64,000 nt of DNA from Anaerolineales bacterium (lineage in GTDB: Bacteria; Chloroflexota; Anaerolineae; Anaerolineales; Villigracilaceae). The stretch is taken from the NCBI GenBank assembly GCA_014379595.1, contig JACMLM010000071.1, forward strand, positions 62,001 to 126,000. Reading direction: 5' to 3'. Below, piece after piece: positions 31,951-41,209 of the stretch. The position numbers and the translations under genes were made by a program. Numbering within the stretch: position 1 is the stretch's first letter; each line of letters begins with the position of its first letter. Under the pieces are notes generated by a model that did no database searches, was not told the origin of the DNA, and saw only the letters and a list, made by a program, of their open reading frames with translations.

Positions 31951-32068
31951 GAATCAAAATAGTAATGGTCTGAGCCCGTTTCTGTGAAGAGACGGGCTTT
32001 TATGTTGTTCCCACTCCAAATTTAGTGTATAGTATCGACAACACTACTTCTTGACGCTTTACAAATTA

Positions 32069-32199
32069 TCTCAAAAATACCGTGTCGCTCTGAGGGAGCG
32101 TTCTCCGCGACCGACACTTGCGCAGCACGCCAGTGCAGTGAGAGTCTCGTACGTTCGGGATGAGAGATCCTTCGCTCTGCTCAGGATGACATTTTGAGA
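32069..32199 (+). repeat. MITE-like element, longer copy
   Basis: TCTCAAAAAT (32069-32078) and ATTTTGAGA (32191-32199) are the ends. The internal ataccgtgtcgctctgaggg is shared with 12114-12217; this copy has about 27 extra bases (cacttgcgcagcacgccagt region) in the centre. It occupies most of the 280-base gap after the CPBP gene. Confidence 0.82.
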
Positions 32200-32230
32200 T
32201 GAGCACTAATGACACAGAGGAGTTGAGAAA

Positions 32231-32761
32231 ATGACAAATAAGAAAATCAAGATCAATCGCGCTCCTGTATTAACCTTATGGGCTGCCGTGGTTGCGGAGC
32301 GGCTTGGTTATAACCAAAGTGAAGCTTTGACTCTCGGCAAAGCCGTGGCTGGTCTCAATGCCCAGTCTAAAGGCAGGCGTTTGGGAATCTATGAAGAGAA
32401 GAAAGATGAAGATAAAGGGAAAGATAAAAAAGATGAAAAGCCCGATAAACTGGAATTTATAGAATTACTCGGACGAGGCATTCCAGCTATCAAAACCGCT
32501 CATGGATTTCGCGCCGCGATCAAAGGAGAAGAGATCGACCCCGAGAGCGTTGAGAAATATTTAAAGCAAAAGTTTGGTGAAGATCTGGACGAGGCACGTG
32601 GGGCCATGGAAAAATTAGCAAAGGCTTATCCGCCGAAGAAACTGGAAACCGAAGCATATTCTTTATATGAAAAGTTTCGCCCAAAAATACCTGAGGGAGC
32701 CAAAGGCTGGGGCGCAAAAGGTGAATTGGATTTTGATTACATCAAATCACTAGCTAAATAA
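32231..32761 (+). CDS. Conserved-looking hypothetical protein
   Basis: 176 residues, ATG 32231 with gaggag about 10 bases upstream. N-terminal helix VLTLWAAVVAERLGYNQSEALTLGKAVAGLNAQSKG, then a Lys/Asp/Glu-rich stretch (EEKKDEDKGKDKKDEK), and a helical C-terminal half. No membrane segment or signal. The first part has the look of a small helical DNA- or protein-binding domain, but no family is recognised. Followed by a strong terminator. Confidence 0.72.
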   Translation: MTNKKIKINRAPVLTLWAAVVAERLGYNQSEALTLGKAVAGLNAQSKGRRLGIYEEKKDEDKGKDKKDEKPDKLEFIELLGRGIPAIKTAHGFRAAIKGEEIDPESVEKYLKQKFGEDLDEARGAMEKLAKAYPPKKLETEAYSLYEKFRPKIPEGAKGWGAKGELDFDYIKSLAK

Positions 32762-32799
32762 AGAATTGAGCTTTGAGGTTTGCTTTTTGACAGGCTAAA

Positions 32800-32846
32800 T
32801 AGAATTGTTAACGTGATTTATTCATAAGTTAACAATTCTATTTTTT
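32800..32846 (+). terminator. Terminator after the hypothetical gene
   Basis: tagaattgttaac and gttaacaattcta form a 13-bp stem with a 15-base loop, followed by TTTTTT. A TATAAT at 32855-32860 just beyond may begin the next unit. Confidence 0.9.
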
Positions 32847-32893
32847 CATAATGCTATAATGCCAGCATAAATCCATACGGCATGGAGGATGAA

Positions 32894-34300
32894 ATGGCAG
32901 AATACGATTATGATCTGCTCGTGATCGGCTCAGGGCCAGCGGGACAACGCGCAGCAATTCAGGCGGCGAAACTTAACAAGCGCGTGGCAGTCATCGAACG
33001 TAAAACGATTCTTGGAGGCGTGTGTATCAACACGGGCACGATCCCAAGCAAGACCTTACGCGAGGCAGTGCTTCATCTTTCTGGTTATCGCGAACGTGGG
33101 CTCTATGGCGCTTCCTACACAGTCAAGCAAAATATTACAATGTCTGATCTCATGTATCGTACGGATCATGTGATTCAACATGAACTCGATATTGTGCGCC
33201 ATCAACTCCAGCGCAATCACGTTGAACTGCTCTCAGCCGAAGCATCCTTTGTGAATTCAAATACGGTACGATTAAAATTCGTGGATGATCGTGGCTGGCG
33301 GGATATCACTGCCGCATACATTGTCATCGCAACGGGCACCAGTGCAACAAAAAACGACCACATCCCATTTGACGGAAAACGAATCTTCATCAGCGATGAC
33401 CTGCTTCAGCTCGAAAATCTACCTCGCACGCTGGCAGTTGTCGGCGCGGGCGTGATCGGACTTGAATATGCCTGCATTTTTTCAGCTTTGGGTGTACGAG
33501 TAACGGTCATTGACAAACGCCGCCGTTTGCTTCCATTTGTAGATGCCGAAATCGTTGAGACCCTCACTTATCATTTGAATCAAAACCGCGCCATTATGCG
33601 TCTCGGCGAAGAAGTGAAATCGATTGAACCAACCAAAGATGAACATGGTGACCGTGTCAAAATTCATTTGGCAAGCGGTAAACAGATCGTGACCGAAATG
33701 GCACTCTATAGCATCGGGCGGACAGGAGCAACAAACTCGCTCAACGTTGACGCCGCAGGCATAGAATTGGATGAACGCGGTTTGATAAAAGTAAATGATC
33801 TATTCCAAACGAAGACTCCAAACATATATGCCGTTGGTGATGTGATCGGGTTTCCATCGCTTGCATCTACCTCAATGGAACAGGGACGCCTCGCCGCGTG
33901 CCATGCGTTTGGCATCCAAACGAATCACACCCCTGAACTTTTTCCTTATGGCATTTATACAATTCCCGAAATTTCAACTGTCGGAAAAAACGAGGAAGAA
34001 CTGACTGAACTGGGCATCCCCTACGAAGTAGGGAAAGCACATTACCGCGAGATCGCACGCGGACAGATTATTGGCGACCAGACAGGTCTCTTGAAGTTAA
34101 TCTTTCATCTTGAGACACACGAGTTATTAGGTGTGCATATTATTGGCGAGGGCGCCAGCGAACTTATCCACATTGGGCAGGCAGTGATGGCATTCAAGGG
34201 CAAAGTGGAATATTTCATCAACACTGTGTTCAACTACCCCACTCTCGCGGAATGTTACAAGACTGCTGCGTTTGACGGGATCAACCGTTTGGGTGCGTGA
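32894..34300 (+). CDS. sthA: Soluble pyridine nucleotide transhydrogenase
   Basis: 468 residues from ATG 32894; ATG 32882 is less likely because it would place the ggagg ribosome binding site (32884-32888) inside the gene. FAD site YDLLVIGSGPAGQRAAIQAAK, then GGVCINTGTIPSKTLREA with only one cysteine where dihydrolipoamide dehydrogenases have two, and NAD(P)-binding VVGAGVIGLEYACIFSALG. This pattern defines SthA, which balances NADPH and NADH. Ends before a hairpin. No partner gene is needed. Confidence 0.93.
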   Translation: MAEYDYDLLVIGSGPAGQRAAIQAAKLNKRVAVIERKTILGGVCINTGTIPSKTLREAVLHLSGYRERGLYGASYTVKQNITMSDLMYRTDHVIQHELDIVRHQLQRNHVELLSAEASFVNSNTVRLKFVDDRGWRDITAAYIVIATGTSATKNDHIPFDGKRIFISDDLLQLENLPRTLAVVGAGVIGLEYACIFSALGVRVTVIDKRRRLLPFVDAEIVETLTYHLNQNRAIMRLGEEVKSIEPTKDEHGDRVKIHLASGKQIVTEMALYSIGRTGATNSLNVDAAGIELDERGLIKVNDLFQTKTPNIYAVGDVIGFPSLASTSMEQGRLAACHAFGIQTNHTPELFPYGIYTIPEISTVGKNEEELTELGIPYEVGKAHYREIARGQIIGDQTGLLKLIFHLETHELLGVHIIGEGASELIHIGQAVMAFKGKVEYFINTVFNYPTLAECYKTAAFDGINRLGA

Positions 34301-34330
34301 GAAGAGAAGCTCTATAAATCTATGTATAAA

Positions 34331-34363
34331 GCAAAGAACCGCCTCATAGATGCGGTTCTTTGC
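34331..34363. terminator. Terminator between sthA and DUF2235 gene
   Basis: gcaaagaaccgc (34331-34342) pairs with gcggttctttgc (34352-34363), 12 bp. T-rich tails are modest, better on the minus strand (tttatacat), which suits the convergent DUF2235 gene. Confidence 0.7.
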
Positions 34364-34416
34364 ACAAAAATAGAAACGTGATGGTTTGGATATGGGTATG
34401 AAAGCCACCTTTTTGG

Positions 34417-36018
34417 TCAGGAGGCTTTTTTATTTGATGCGCTCTTCGCCTTATTCCAACGTTTTCGGTCATACTCAATCCTATCGTTATTGAGCGCCCG
34501 CCCCCATAAATTATCATTCGCAAGCTGATCGAAATAAACCTCTTCAAGTTTTTCATTGATGTCATTTTTATCATAATCGCGCAAATCGGATTTTTTGTGG
34601 TGTTCCACTAGAAACTTCGTGCCTTCAAACTCTTCGACCGATGCATCGTTTTTCTGCAGCCAGTTCTGCTTTTCCACCTCGTTATCCCTTAACCACCGCT
34701 CAAATGAAAATGGATGGTCAACCAGCCATGTTTTAAGATCCGGCAGGTTCTGTTCTCCAGACCACCACTTATTCGAAAACCATTCCTGATAAAACACATT
34801 AACTTCCTCATCAAATTTGGAATGCAAATACTTTTCCTGGTTTTCTTTAAGCCACGTTTCAGGGTCTGGATAATTTCCATAGTTTTTCAAGATCCATGGG
34901 CGGTAATTTGGATCCTGTTTGGCGCGCTCAAGTACGCTTGCATGGATAACAGGCGGACCAAAGCTCTCCACCGCTTTTTTATCCCATACATTATCCCGTT
35001 TACCCGCTTTAAATACTCGGCCAAAACCACTACGCGGTGGATGAAAAATATCCGTCGCATCGGGTGAGATACAGAAGTTCCAATATTTTCTGGAACCAAG
35101 ATACAACTTGAGTCCATGCGACACTGCTTTTTGCACCATCCACTCCAGCGCGATATCGGAAAGTCCTGCCTCAACATAGCCCCCGCCTACATCTGTATGT
35201 GATCCGCTGAACCAAACCTGTTTGATCTTCTGCTTGTTTACATCACCATATTGATTCCAAATTGTTGGAAGGAACCATTCGCGGTCGTCATCAATGGACA
35301 AAGCCTGGTAACCATTCTTCACACTGCGGTGTAACGCAAAATCGTGAAAACTATGTCTCCACCAGGGCACGCGATCCAAAACCAGATTTAAACCCGCCAT
35401 CGGAACAACACCCAAAGCTGGGACTGTATCCCACACACCCAGGAATTCAACTTCGGCCCACATATTTGGATGCGCGATCGTGAACTGATTTGCCTGCTCG
35501 GTCAAGTCACTGCGCAAGGCTTTATACATGTTATATGACGTATCGTTGATAATTTGATTTCCGCGATCCACCAGTTTCTCGATAAGCTTGCGCGTATCTT
35601 CGGCATGAATTATTTCATCGTCCTGGGTACGTGGCTTGCGTCCAGTTCCATATAGTTTGTATGCCCGCCGAATTAACGTGGTGCGTGATTTTGAAAGGAT
35701 GCCAAAAAAGTGGATAAAACTGGCCAGGCTTCTTACGGTAGCACCGCCACGGCTAAACCCGAATAAGAATATTTTGTCCCCGGCATTATAATTTTCAAAT
35801 ATGAACTGATAAAGTTGAACGATGTTTTGACTAAAACCCACACCAAAGGCATTCCCGCTAACTCTCCGCCAATCGGTGCCAAGTCCCTGATCATAATAAA
35901 CGATTTGATTCTCGGTACGGTCTTCAAGCATTCTATATAGTTTATAGATATTACTATCATGACCCTTTCCCCCATCCTGTCCTGTTCCATCTGAAAGGAC
36001 CACTATGTTTTTTGGCAT
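34417..36018 (-). CDS. DUF2235 alpha/beta-hydrolase-like protein
   Basis: 533 residues from ATG 36018, preceded by gaggagg; an upstream ATG at 36075 lacks a site. Opens with KNIVVLSDGTGQDGG, then the nucleophile elbow FLFGFSRGGATVRSLASF, and HTDVGGGYVEAGLSDIALEWM. These are DUF2235 hallmarks, the catalytic domain of Tle1-type phospholipase effectors, here without secretion-system genes nearby. The C-terminal part is rich in Trp/Lys/Glu. Likely lipase or esterase; no signal peptide, so cytoplasmic or non-classical. Confidence 0.88.
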   Translation of the reverse strand: MPKNIVVLSDGTGQDGGKGHDSNIYKLYRMLEDRTENQIVYYDQGLGTDWRRVSGNAFGVGFSQNIVQLYQFIFENYNAGDKIFLFGFSRGGATVRSLASFIHFFGILSKSRTTLIRRAYKLYGTGRKPRTQDDEIIHAEDTRKLIEKLVDRGNQIINDTSYNMYKALRSDLTEQANQFTIAHPNMWAEVEFLGVWDTVPALGVVPMAGLNLVLDRVPWWRHSFHDFALHRSVKNGYQALSIDDDREWFLPTIWNQYGDVNKQKIKQVWFSGSHTDVGGGYVEAGLSDIALEWMVQKAVSHGLKLYLGSRKYWNFCISPDATDIFHPPRSGFGRVFKAGKRDNVWDKKAVESFGPPVIHASVLERAKQDPNYRPWILKNYGNYPDPETWLKENQEKYLHSKFDEEVNVFYQEWFSNKWWSGEQNLPDLKTWLVDHPFSFERWLRDNEVEKQNWLQKNDASVEEFEGTKFLVEHHKKSDLRDYDKNDINEKLEEVYFDQLANDNLWGRALNNDRIEYDRKRWNKAKSASNKKAS

Positions 36019-36135
36019 GACAACCTCCTCATATTCAGGAACACCCATTAGGAACTTATCCATATCATAATACAAATATTTATCAAATAAGATACGACTT
36101 GACTATTACTTGTGTACAATTAAGGCAAGGAAATT

Positions 36136-36528
36136 ATGAAAACTACGACAAGTCAATTTGAAAAACTGATGCTCACCATTGCAGACGGCTGGAATGAGGG
36201 AAATGCGCGCAAGTCCGCGGATTGTTTCAGTGAAGATGCAATTTATGTGGAGCCGCCTGAAAAACAACTTTATCACGGGCGTACAGAGCTATTTGAATTC
36301 TTTGGCGGAGACAAGGGTACGGATTTACCTATGAAAATGATATGGCATCACCTTGCTTTTAATGAAGAAGGGCAGATTGGTTTTGGTGAATACACTTTTC
36401 AAATGCACGGTCGTTATCATGGCATTGTGGTCATAAAAGTGGAAAATGGATTGGTCAAGTATTGGCGAGAATATCAATATCCAACCGAATTGGCTTGGGA
36501 GGAATTTACAAGGCATGGCACATTTTAG
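36136..36528 (+). CDS. SnoaL/NTF2-like protein
   Basis: 130 residues, ATG 36136 with aaggaa upstream. The start ADGWNEGNARKSADCFSEDAIYVEPPEKQLYHGRTELFEFFGG is the usual SnoaL-like cone-shaped fold, ending with GLVKYWREYQYPTELAWEEF. Members may be isomerases, hydratases or ligand-binding proteins; the function cannot be assigned. Single gene divergent from the DUF2235 gene. Confidence 0.85.
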   Translation: MKTTTSQFEKLMLTIADGWNEGNARKSADCFSEDAIYVEPPEKQLYHGRTELFEFFGGDKGTDLPMKMIWHHLAFNEEGQIGFGEYTFQMHGRYHGIVVIKVENGLVKYWREYQYPTELAWEEFTRHGTF

Positions 36529-36667
36529 AAAGATATCACAGGAGGAAATACATTTCGAAACAGAAACAGGTTGAAGGTCAACACATGAAGCGATATAGGA
36601 GCGCAGAGTAAAATTCAATTAATACGTTATATTGCGCCAATTCCAAACCTATTGTATAAACTATGCT

Positions 36668-38008
36668 ATGCTAACAAATATCAATCTTTGGACCAAACCG
36701 CCAGTTTTTGAAGGGGATGAAGATAAATCACGAGCGGGTACTCTTTTAAATATAATTTTGTGGATCTTTATCGTAGCAGCCAGTGCGTACGGAATGCTTG
36801 CGCCGATTGAGCCTGAATTTCGTATTCGTCGCCTGATTATCATTGGGCCATTTGTTTTGCTGCTGCTTGGATTAAAACAAATGCTTAACATGGGGTATGT
36901 ACGCTCAACAGGAAATATCATTGTAATCACACTGTGGTTAATGTTTACTACGGCAATGTTCTTTGGCGCAGACTATAACAACCCTGCTTTTATGGGTTAC
37001 CTGGTTGTCGTCGTTTGCGCAGGTCTGATCTTGAACTGGCGCGCAGCCATCGGCTGGAGTATTTTTAGCATACTTACCAATGCGGTCATCTTAACCTTGG
37101 GACAAAGAGGAATTCTAAGTACGAGCCACGGCGAAACTCCGCCATTTGCATTTTGGACTGCGCAAACTGTTTATATTATTGTAACGGCTATTTTGTTAAG
37201 CCAGGCACTTCGCAAAATAGATGAATCTTTGAAAAAAGCACAACATGAAATAAACGAACGTAAACGTGTGGAGGTGGAGCGCGAAATGTTCATTAAGGAA
37301 TTGGAGACGAAGAACGCCGAGCTGGAAAGATTCACATACACGGTTTCGCATGATCTCAAAAGTCCGCTGATCACGATTGGCGGATACATTGGCTTCCTTG
37401 AAAAAAATGTACACGCAGGAAAAATGACAATGTTCGATAACGATGTTCAACGCATCCGTGAAGCGGCGGGGAAAATGCAGGATCTATTGAATGATCTACT
37501 GGATCTTTCACGGGTTGGCCGCCTCGTAAACCCATCTCAGGAAGTGGATTTCGGAATGATCGTGCAAGATGCTCTCTTTCTGGTGGATGAACAATTGCGT
37601 ACAAAGAATATTCAAGTGACCGTGCAGGAAAGCTTTCCAACTGTATTTGGTGACTATGTCCGTCTGGTGGAGGTGATACAAAATTTGATCGATAACGCAG
37701 CAAAATTTATGGGAGAACAGCCTCAGCCACAGATTAAAGTAGGGGTTTCTCTTGAAGATACAGAACCTGTTTTTTTTGTACAGGATAATGGTATTGGAAT
37801 CCATGAAGAACATCATGACCGTATATTTGGTTTATTCAATAAACTTGACTCAACCAGCGAAGGTACTGGCATTGGCCTTGCACTTGTAAAACGCATTATA
37901 GAAACTCACGGAGGCCGCATTTGGGTATCATCCAACAACATAGAACCAGGCTCTACATTTTTCTTTACATTGCCGCAAAAGGAGCAAAACAATGAACCAC
38001 AGGATTAA
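36668..38008 (+). CDS. Membrane sensor histidine kinase
   Basis: 446 residues from ATG 36668. TATAAA (36655-36660) ends 7 bases before it and no ribosome binding site exists, so the mRNA may be leaderless. Five or six membrane helices (about residues 25-180), a coiled coil, then HisKA with YTVSHDLKSPLITIGGY (H228) and HATPase with VIQNLIDNAAKF, FVQDNGIGIHEEHHDRIF and GTGIGLALVKRIIETHGG. No response regulator gene adjoins; the partner must be elsewhere. Overlaps the RidA gene by 17 bases. Confidence 0.92.
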   Translation: MLTNINLWTKPPVFEGDEDKSRAGTLLNIILWIFIVAASAYGMLAPIEPEFRIRRLIIIGPFVLLLLGLKQMLNMGYVRSTGNIIVITLWLMFTTAMFFGADYNNPAFMGYLVVVVCAGLILNWRAAIGWSIFSILTNAVILTLGQRGILSTSHGETPPFAFWTAQTVYIIVTAILLSQALRKIDESLKKAQHEINERKRVEVEREMFIKELETKNAELERFTYTVSHDLKSPLITIGGYIGFLEKNVHAGKMTMFDNDVQRIREAAGKMQDLLNDLLDLSRVGRLVNPSQEVDFGMIVQDALFLVDEQLRTKNIQVTVQESFPTVFGDYVRLVEVIQNLIDNAAKFMGEQPQPQIKVGVSLEDTEPVFFVQDNGIGIHEEHHDRIFGLFNKLDSTSEGTGIGLALVKRIIETHGGRIWVSSNNIEPGSTFFFTLPQKEQNNEPQD

Positions 38009-38390
38009 TATCTCATCAGGCTTGAAGTGGGAGGAAACTATCGGTTATTCACGAGCTGTGAAAATCAGCAATATAGTGGAAGTATCAGGTACAACTGCAT
38101 TCGATGAAAATGGAAACATCGTCGGTGCAGATGATCCTTATCAACAAACAAAATTTATTATTGCTAAAATCGAAAAAGCACTTCTTTCTGCAGGTGCTAC
38201 ACTCAATGATATAGTGCGTACGCGCATGTTCATCACTGATATAAACCGCTGGGAGGAAGTTGGGCGAGCGCATGGTGAATACTTTCATGAGATCAAGCCA
38301 GCAGCCACCATGGTTCAAATTCAATCTCTTATCGATCCTCAGATGTTGGTTGAAATAGAAGCCACAGCTATTCTTCAGAATTCAAAATAA
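37992..38390 (+). CDS. RidA/YjgF-family protein
   Basis: 132 residues. VSGTTAFDENGNIVGADDPYQQTKFIIAKIEKALLSAGATLNDIVRTRMFITD and PAATMVQIQSLIDPQMLVEIEA match the RidA fold; the conserved Arg in VRTRMF that binds imine substrates is present. RidA enzymes hydrolyse reactive enamine/imine intermediates. The gene overlaps the histidine kinase end, so it is cotranscribed, though a functional link is not obvious. Ribosome binding site aaaagga inside the kinase gene. Confidence 0.9.
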   Translation: MNHRINISSGLKWEETIGYSRAVKISNIVEVSGTTAFDENGNIVGADDPYQQTKFIIAKIEKALLSAGATLNDIVRTRMFITDINRWEEVGRAHGEYFHEIKPAATMVQIQSLIDPQMLVEIEATAILQNSK

Positions 38391-38411
38391 AATTCACTGG
38401 CAAGCAATCTT

Positions 38412-39176
38412 ATGTTTTTTCAAAATATTCTTAGATCAATCCAGCAATCTCTGGGTTTTAGTTTCTCTTTTCTTATCTATTATGGCCTGCCTTTTCATCA
38501 CCGCGCGTTGACTCGGATCTATGCTCCCTTCATCAAACCTGGTGATCTTTGCTTCGATATCGGCGCACATCTCGGCGACCGGGTTCGTGCCTGGTCTACA
38601 TTAAACGCGCGCGTTATTGCGCTTGAACCACAGCCTGCATGTATGAATTGGCTGCGCCGCTTATATGGCAGCCGTTCAGATATTGTTTTGATCGAACAAG
38701 CAGTTGGTGCTCAACCCAGTGTAGAAACATTTTTTATCAGCCGTCTTAATCCAAGCATGTCCACACTCTCGCGTGCATGGGTAAAAACTATTCAAGAGAC
38801 TCCGCGATTTGCTGCTGTGCATTGGGACGAACAGATACCCGTTACAGTTACAACTTTGGATGCGTTGATCGCTCAGTATGGCAAACCAGCCTTCTGCAAA
38901 ATTGATGTCGAAGGCGCAGAGTTGGATGTGCTTCAGGGATTAACACAAGCATTACCAGCTCTTTCATTTGAATATATTCCAGCAATGATCGAGACTGCCC
39001 TTGGCTGCATAAAAAGATTGAGTCAACTGGGGAGTTATGAATATAACTGGAGAGTAAGCGAATGGCCACGGCTGCGCTCATCTGTTTGGCTCAGCGCGGA
39101 AGAAATGATCACTTGCCTCAAGAACATGCCGCGCGATAATGACTCGGGTGATGTATACGCACGGCTGATTTTATAG
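38412..39176 (+). CDS. FkbM-family methyltransferase
   Basis: 254 residues. SAM-binding KPGDLCFDIGAHLGDRVRAW and VIALEPQPACMNWLRRLYG, then TTLDALIAQYGKPAFCKIDVEGAELDVLQGL, the FkbM signature (DxxG then KIDVEGxE). FkbM enzymes methylate sugars, polyketides or lipids. It begins 21 bases after ridA with no clear ribosome binding site. Substrate unknown. Confidence 0.9.
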   Translation: MFFQNILRSIQQSLGFSFSFLIYYGLPFHHRALTRIYAPFIKPGDLCFDIGAHLGDRVRAWSTLNARVIALEPQPACMNWLRRLYGSRSDIVLIEQAVGAQPSVETFFISRLNPSMSTLSRAWVKTIQETPRFAAVHWDEQIPVTVTTLDALIAQYGKPAFCKIDVEGAELDVLQGLTQALPALSFEYIPAMIETALGCIKRLSQLGSYEYNWRVSEWPRLRSSVWLSAEEMITCLKNMPRDNDSGDVYARLIL

Positions 39177-39222
39177 AGTAGGGTAACAATCTACTTTTTT
39201 CAACATGCTATAATCCAAAATT

Positions 39223-40038
39223 ATGAAATATGAATCTATCCCATCTTTGACTCTCCCTAAAATTGGATTTGGTACGTGGAAATTAGGCGGCGGTTCATCT
39301 GCTGACCCGAAAGCTGATCCTGTTTCGATGGCCGCACTTCGGTCCGCGCTGGACATGGGCTACACTCACTTCGATACGGCTGAGATGTATGCAAATGGCC
39401 ATAGCGAGGAACTGCTCGGCTTGGCAATCCGCGAGTCAAAGTTCAAGCGTGAAACTTTATTCATTACATCCAAAGTGCTGCCTTCGCACTTGCAATATGA
39501 CCAGGTTCTGCAAGCCTGCGAAAATAGTTTGAGACATTTGCAAATGGATACTATTGACTTGTATCTTATTCATTGGCCCCAGGCTGGTATGAAACTCAAA
39601 GATACATTTCGTGCATTGAACAAACTTGTAAAAGATGGAAAAGTAAAACATCTTGGTGTAAGCAACTTCAGCATCAAATTACTCAAAGAAGCGCAGGAAC
39701 ATTCGGAAACACCGATCATTACTAATCAAGTCCCTTATAGCATCGCAGATCGTTCCTACGTAAAAAATGGCCTGTTGGACTATTGCCAGCAAAACGATAT
39801 CCTGCTCACTGCCTACTCCCCTATTGAAGAAGGCAGGCTCCGCTCAAACAAAAATCTTGATGAAATTGCCAAAACACATAATGCAACTCCTTATCAGATC
39901 GCGCTGGCTTGGGTGATTTCACAACCGCGAGTTATCACGATCCCTATGTCTACAAATTCAAAACATATTGCTGAAAATTTTCAAGCGGCAGATATTGAGT
40001 TGACCGATAAAGACATCTCCCAACTTGCAAATCAATAA
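39223..40038 (+). CDS. Aldo/keto reductase
   Basis: 271 residues with the AKR catalytic tetrad D51, Y56 (HFDTAEMYANGHSEELLG), K84 (FITSKVLPSH) and H117 (DLYLIHWPQ), and the NADPH-binding QIALAWVISQPRVITIPMSTNS near the end. Reduces aldehydes or ketones. TATAAT at 39209-39214 stands 8 bases before the ATG and no ribosome binding site is present, suggesting a leaderless mRNA. clpS starts at the very next base, so the two are cotranscribed. Confidence 0.93.
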   Translation: MKYESIPSLTLPKIGFGTWKLGGGSSADPKADPVSMAALRSALDMGYTHFDTAEMYANGHSEELLGLAIRESKFKRETLFITSKVLPSHLQYDQVLQACENSLRHLQMDTIDLYLIHWPQAGMKLKDTFRALNKLVKDGKVKHLGVSNFSIKLLKEAQEHSETPIITNQVPYSIADRSYVKNGLLDYCQQNDILLTAYSPIEEGRLRSNKNLDEIAKTHNATPYQIALAWVISQPRVITIPMSTNSKHIAENFQAADIELTDKDISQLANQ

Positions 40039-40344
40039 ATGAAACTTCAAATACTACCAGAAATTGAAATCCTCGAAGAAACTGAAACAGAGTTTGAGCC
40101 GTTGTATCGTGTCATCATCTACAATGATCACGTGACAACAATGGATTTTGTTGTGCATGTTCTAAAAAATATCTTTTTTCTTGCAAATGACAGGGCGGCA
40201 GAAATCATGCTGATTGCACATATAAAAGGCAACGCTTATGTGCAAACGCTTCCAAAAAGTGAAGCAGATATGCGTGTGAATAAGGCACATTTTGCAGCCA
40301 GTCTCGAAGGCTATCCTCTCCAATTTTCTATAGAACCTGAATGA
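40039..40344 (+). CDS. clpS: ATP-dependent Clp protease adaptor ClpS
   Basis: 101 residues. LYRVIIYNDHVTTMDFVVHVLKNIFFLANDRAAEIMLIAHIKGNAYV is the ClpS core; the N-degron pocket residues N-D-H and the helix with MLIAH are present. ClpS delivers N-end-rule substrates to ClpAP/ClpCP. It starts immediately after the aldo/keto reductase stop and overlaps the acyltransferase by ATGA. No clp ATPase gene is in this window. Confidence 0.92.
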   Translation: MKLQILPEIEILEETETEFEPLYRVIIYNDHVTTMDFVVHVLKNIFFLANDRAAEIMLIAHIKGNAYVQTLPKSEADMRVNKAHFAASLEGYPLQFSIEPE

Positions 40345-41207
40345 ACTCTTCACAACTGCAAACACTCACTCAAATCAATCTTGATGATTTGGTGACATCC
40401 TTTGGCTGGCAAAATTATCCTATCCTTGCAAGTTTGCTCAAGCTAATTTTCAAAAAGCCTGCACAGGTTTTCGCTCAACATGTAATTGAATGTGACGATA
40501 CGATTGGCTCACATGGAATCGTTGAAGGCGGATTGAATCTTACGAAAAGATATGTGCAAAACCTTCGCATCTTTAACACGGAGCGGATACCTAATTCAGC
40601 GTTTCTGGCTTTATCCAATCATCCAGGCATGACGGATACAGTTGCATTATTCGCAGCATTGAATCGAAAAGATTTGCACATCATTGCATTAGACCGTCCA
40701 TTTTTGAATGAACTTCCCCATACAACCAAACAATTGTTTTATGTGTATGATGACCCAGCGAAGAGAATGACTCTCGTCAGGCAGGTCAGCTCACACCTTA
40801 AGTCGGGAGGCGCGGCGTTGACATTTCCAGCAGGTGAAATCGAACCTGATCCTGATATTTATGCTGGTGCAGTTGAGTCATTAAAAAATTGGACAGTTAG
40901 TGTTGGGGTTTTCGTCCGCATGTCACCTGAGGCGGCAATATTGCCTGTGTTAGTGCGAAATGTAGTTGCTAAAAAATATGCAAATCACTGGTTATTGAAA
41001 ATCAAAAAGACAAAAGATGAAAAAGAAAAACTTGCCACAGCGCTGCAATTACTTGGCATGATTATTTTCAATGAAAAGCCTGTCACTGTAACAATTCAAA
41101 TCGGGAAACCCATTTACGCAAAAGACTTGGGAACCATGGATACAACCGTCATTCATCAAGCCGTATTGGCAGAAATGAAACATCTAATTGAAAACCCGCC
41201 TAGTTAA
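40341..41207 (+). CDS. Lysophospholipid acyltransferase-like protein (PlsC type)
   Basis: 288 residues. FLALSNHPGMTDTVALFAAL carries an NHPGMTD version of the HX4D acyltransferase motif, and GGAALTFPAGEIEPDPDIY the FPEG-like substrate motif; both are somewhat divergent. No obvious membrane helix. Probably transfers acyl groups in glycerolipid synthesis. ATGA overlap with clpS places it in the reductase-clpS-acyltransferase operon. Function below family level is uncertain. Confidence 0.85.
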   Translation: MNSSQLQTLTQINLDDLVTSFGWQNYPILASLLKLIFKKPAQVFAQHVIECDDTIGSHGIVEGGLNLTKRYVQNLRIFNTERIPNSAFLALSNHPGMTDTVALFAALNRKDLHIIALDRPFLNELPHTTKQLFYVYDDPAKRMTLVRQVSSHLKSGGAALTFPAGEIEPDPDIYAGAVESLKNWTVSVGVFVRMSPEAAILPVLVRNVVAKKYANHWLLKIKKTKDEKEKLATALQLLGMIIFNEKPVTVTIQIGKPIYAKDLGTMDTTVIHQAVLAEMKHLIENPPS

Positions 41208-41209
41208 TT

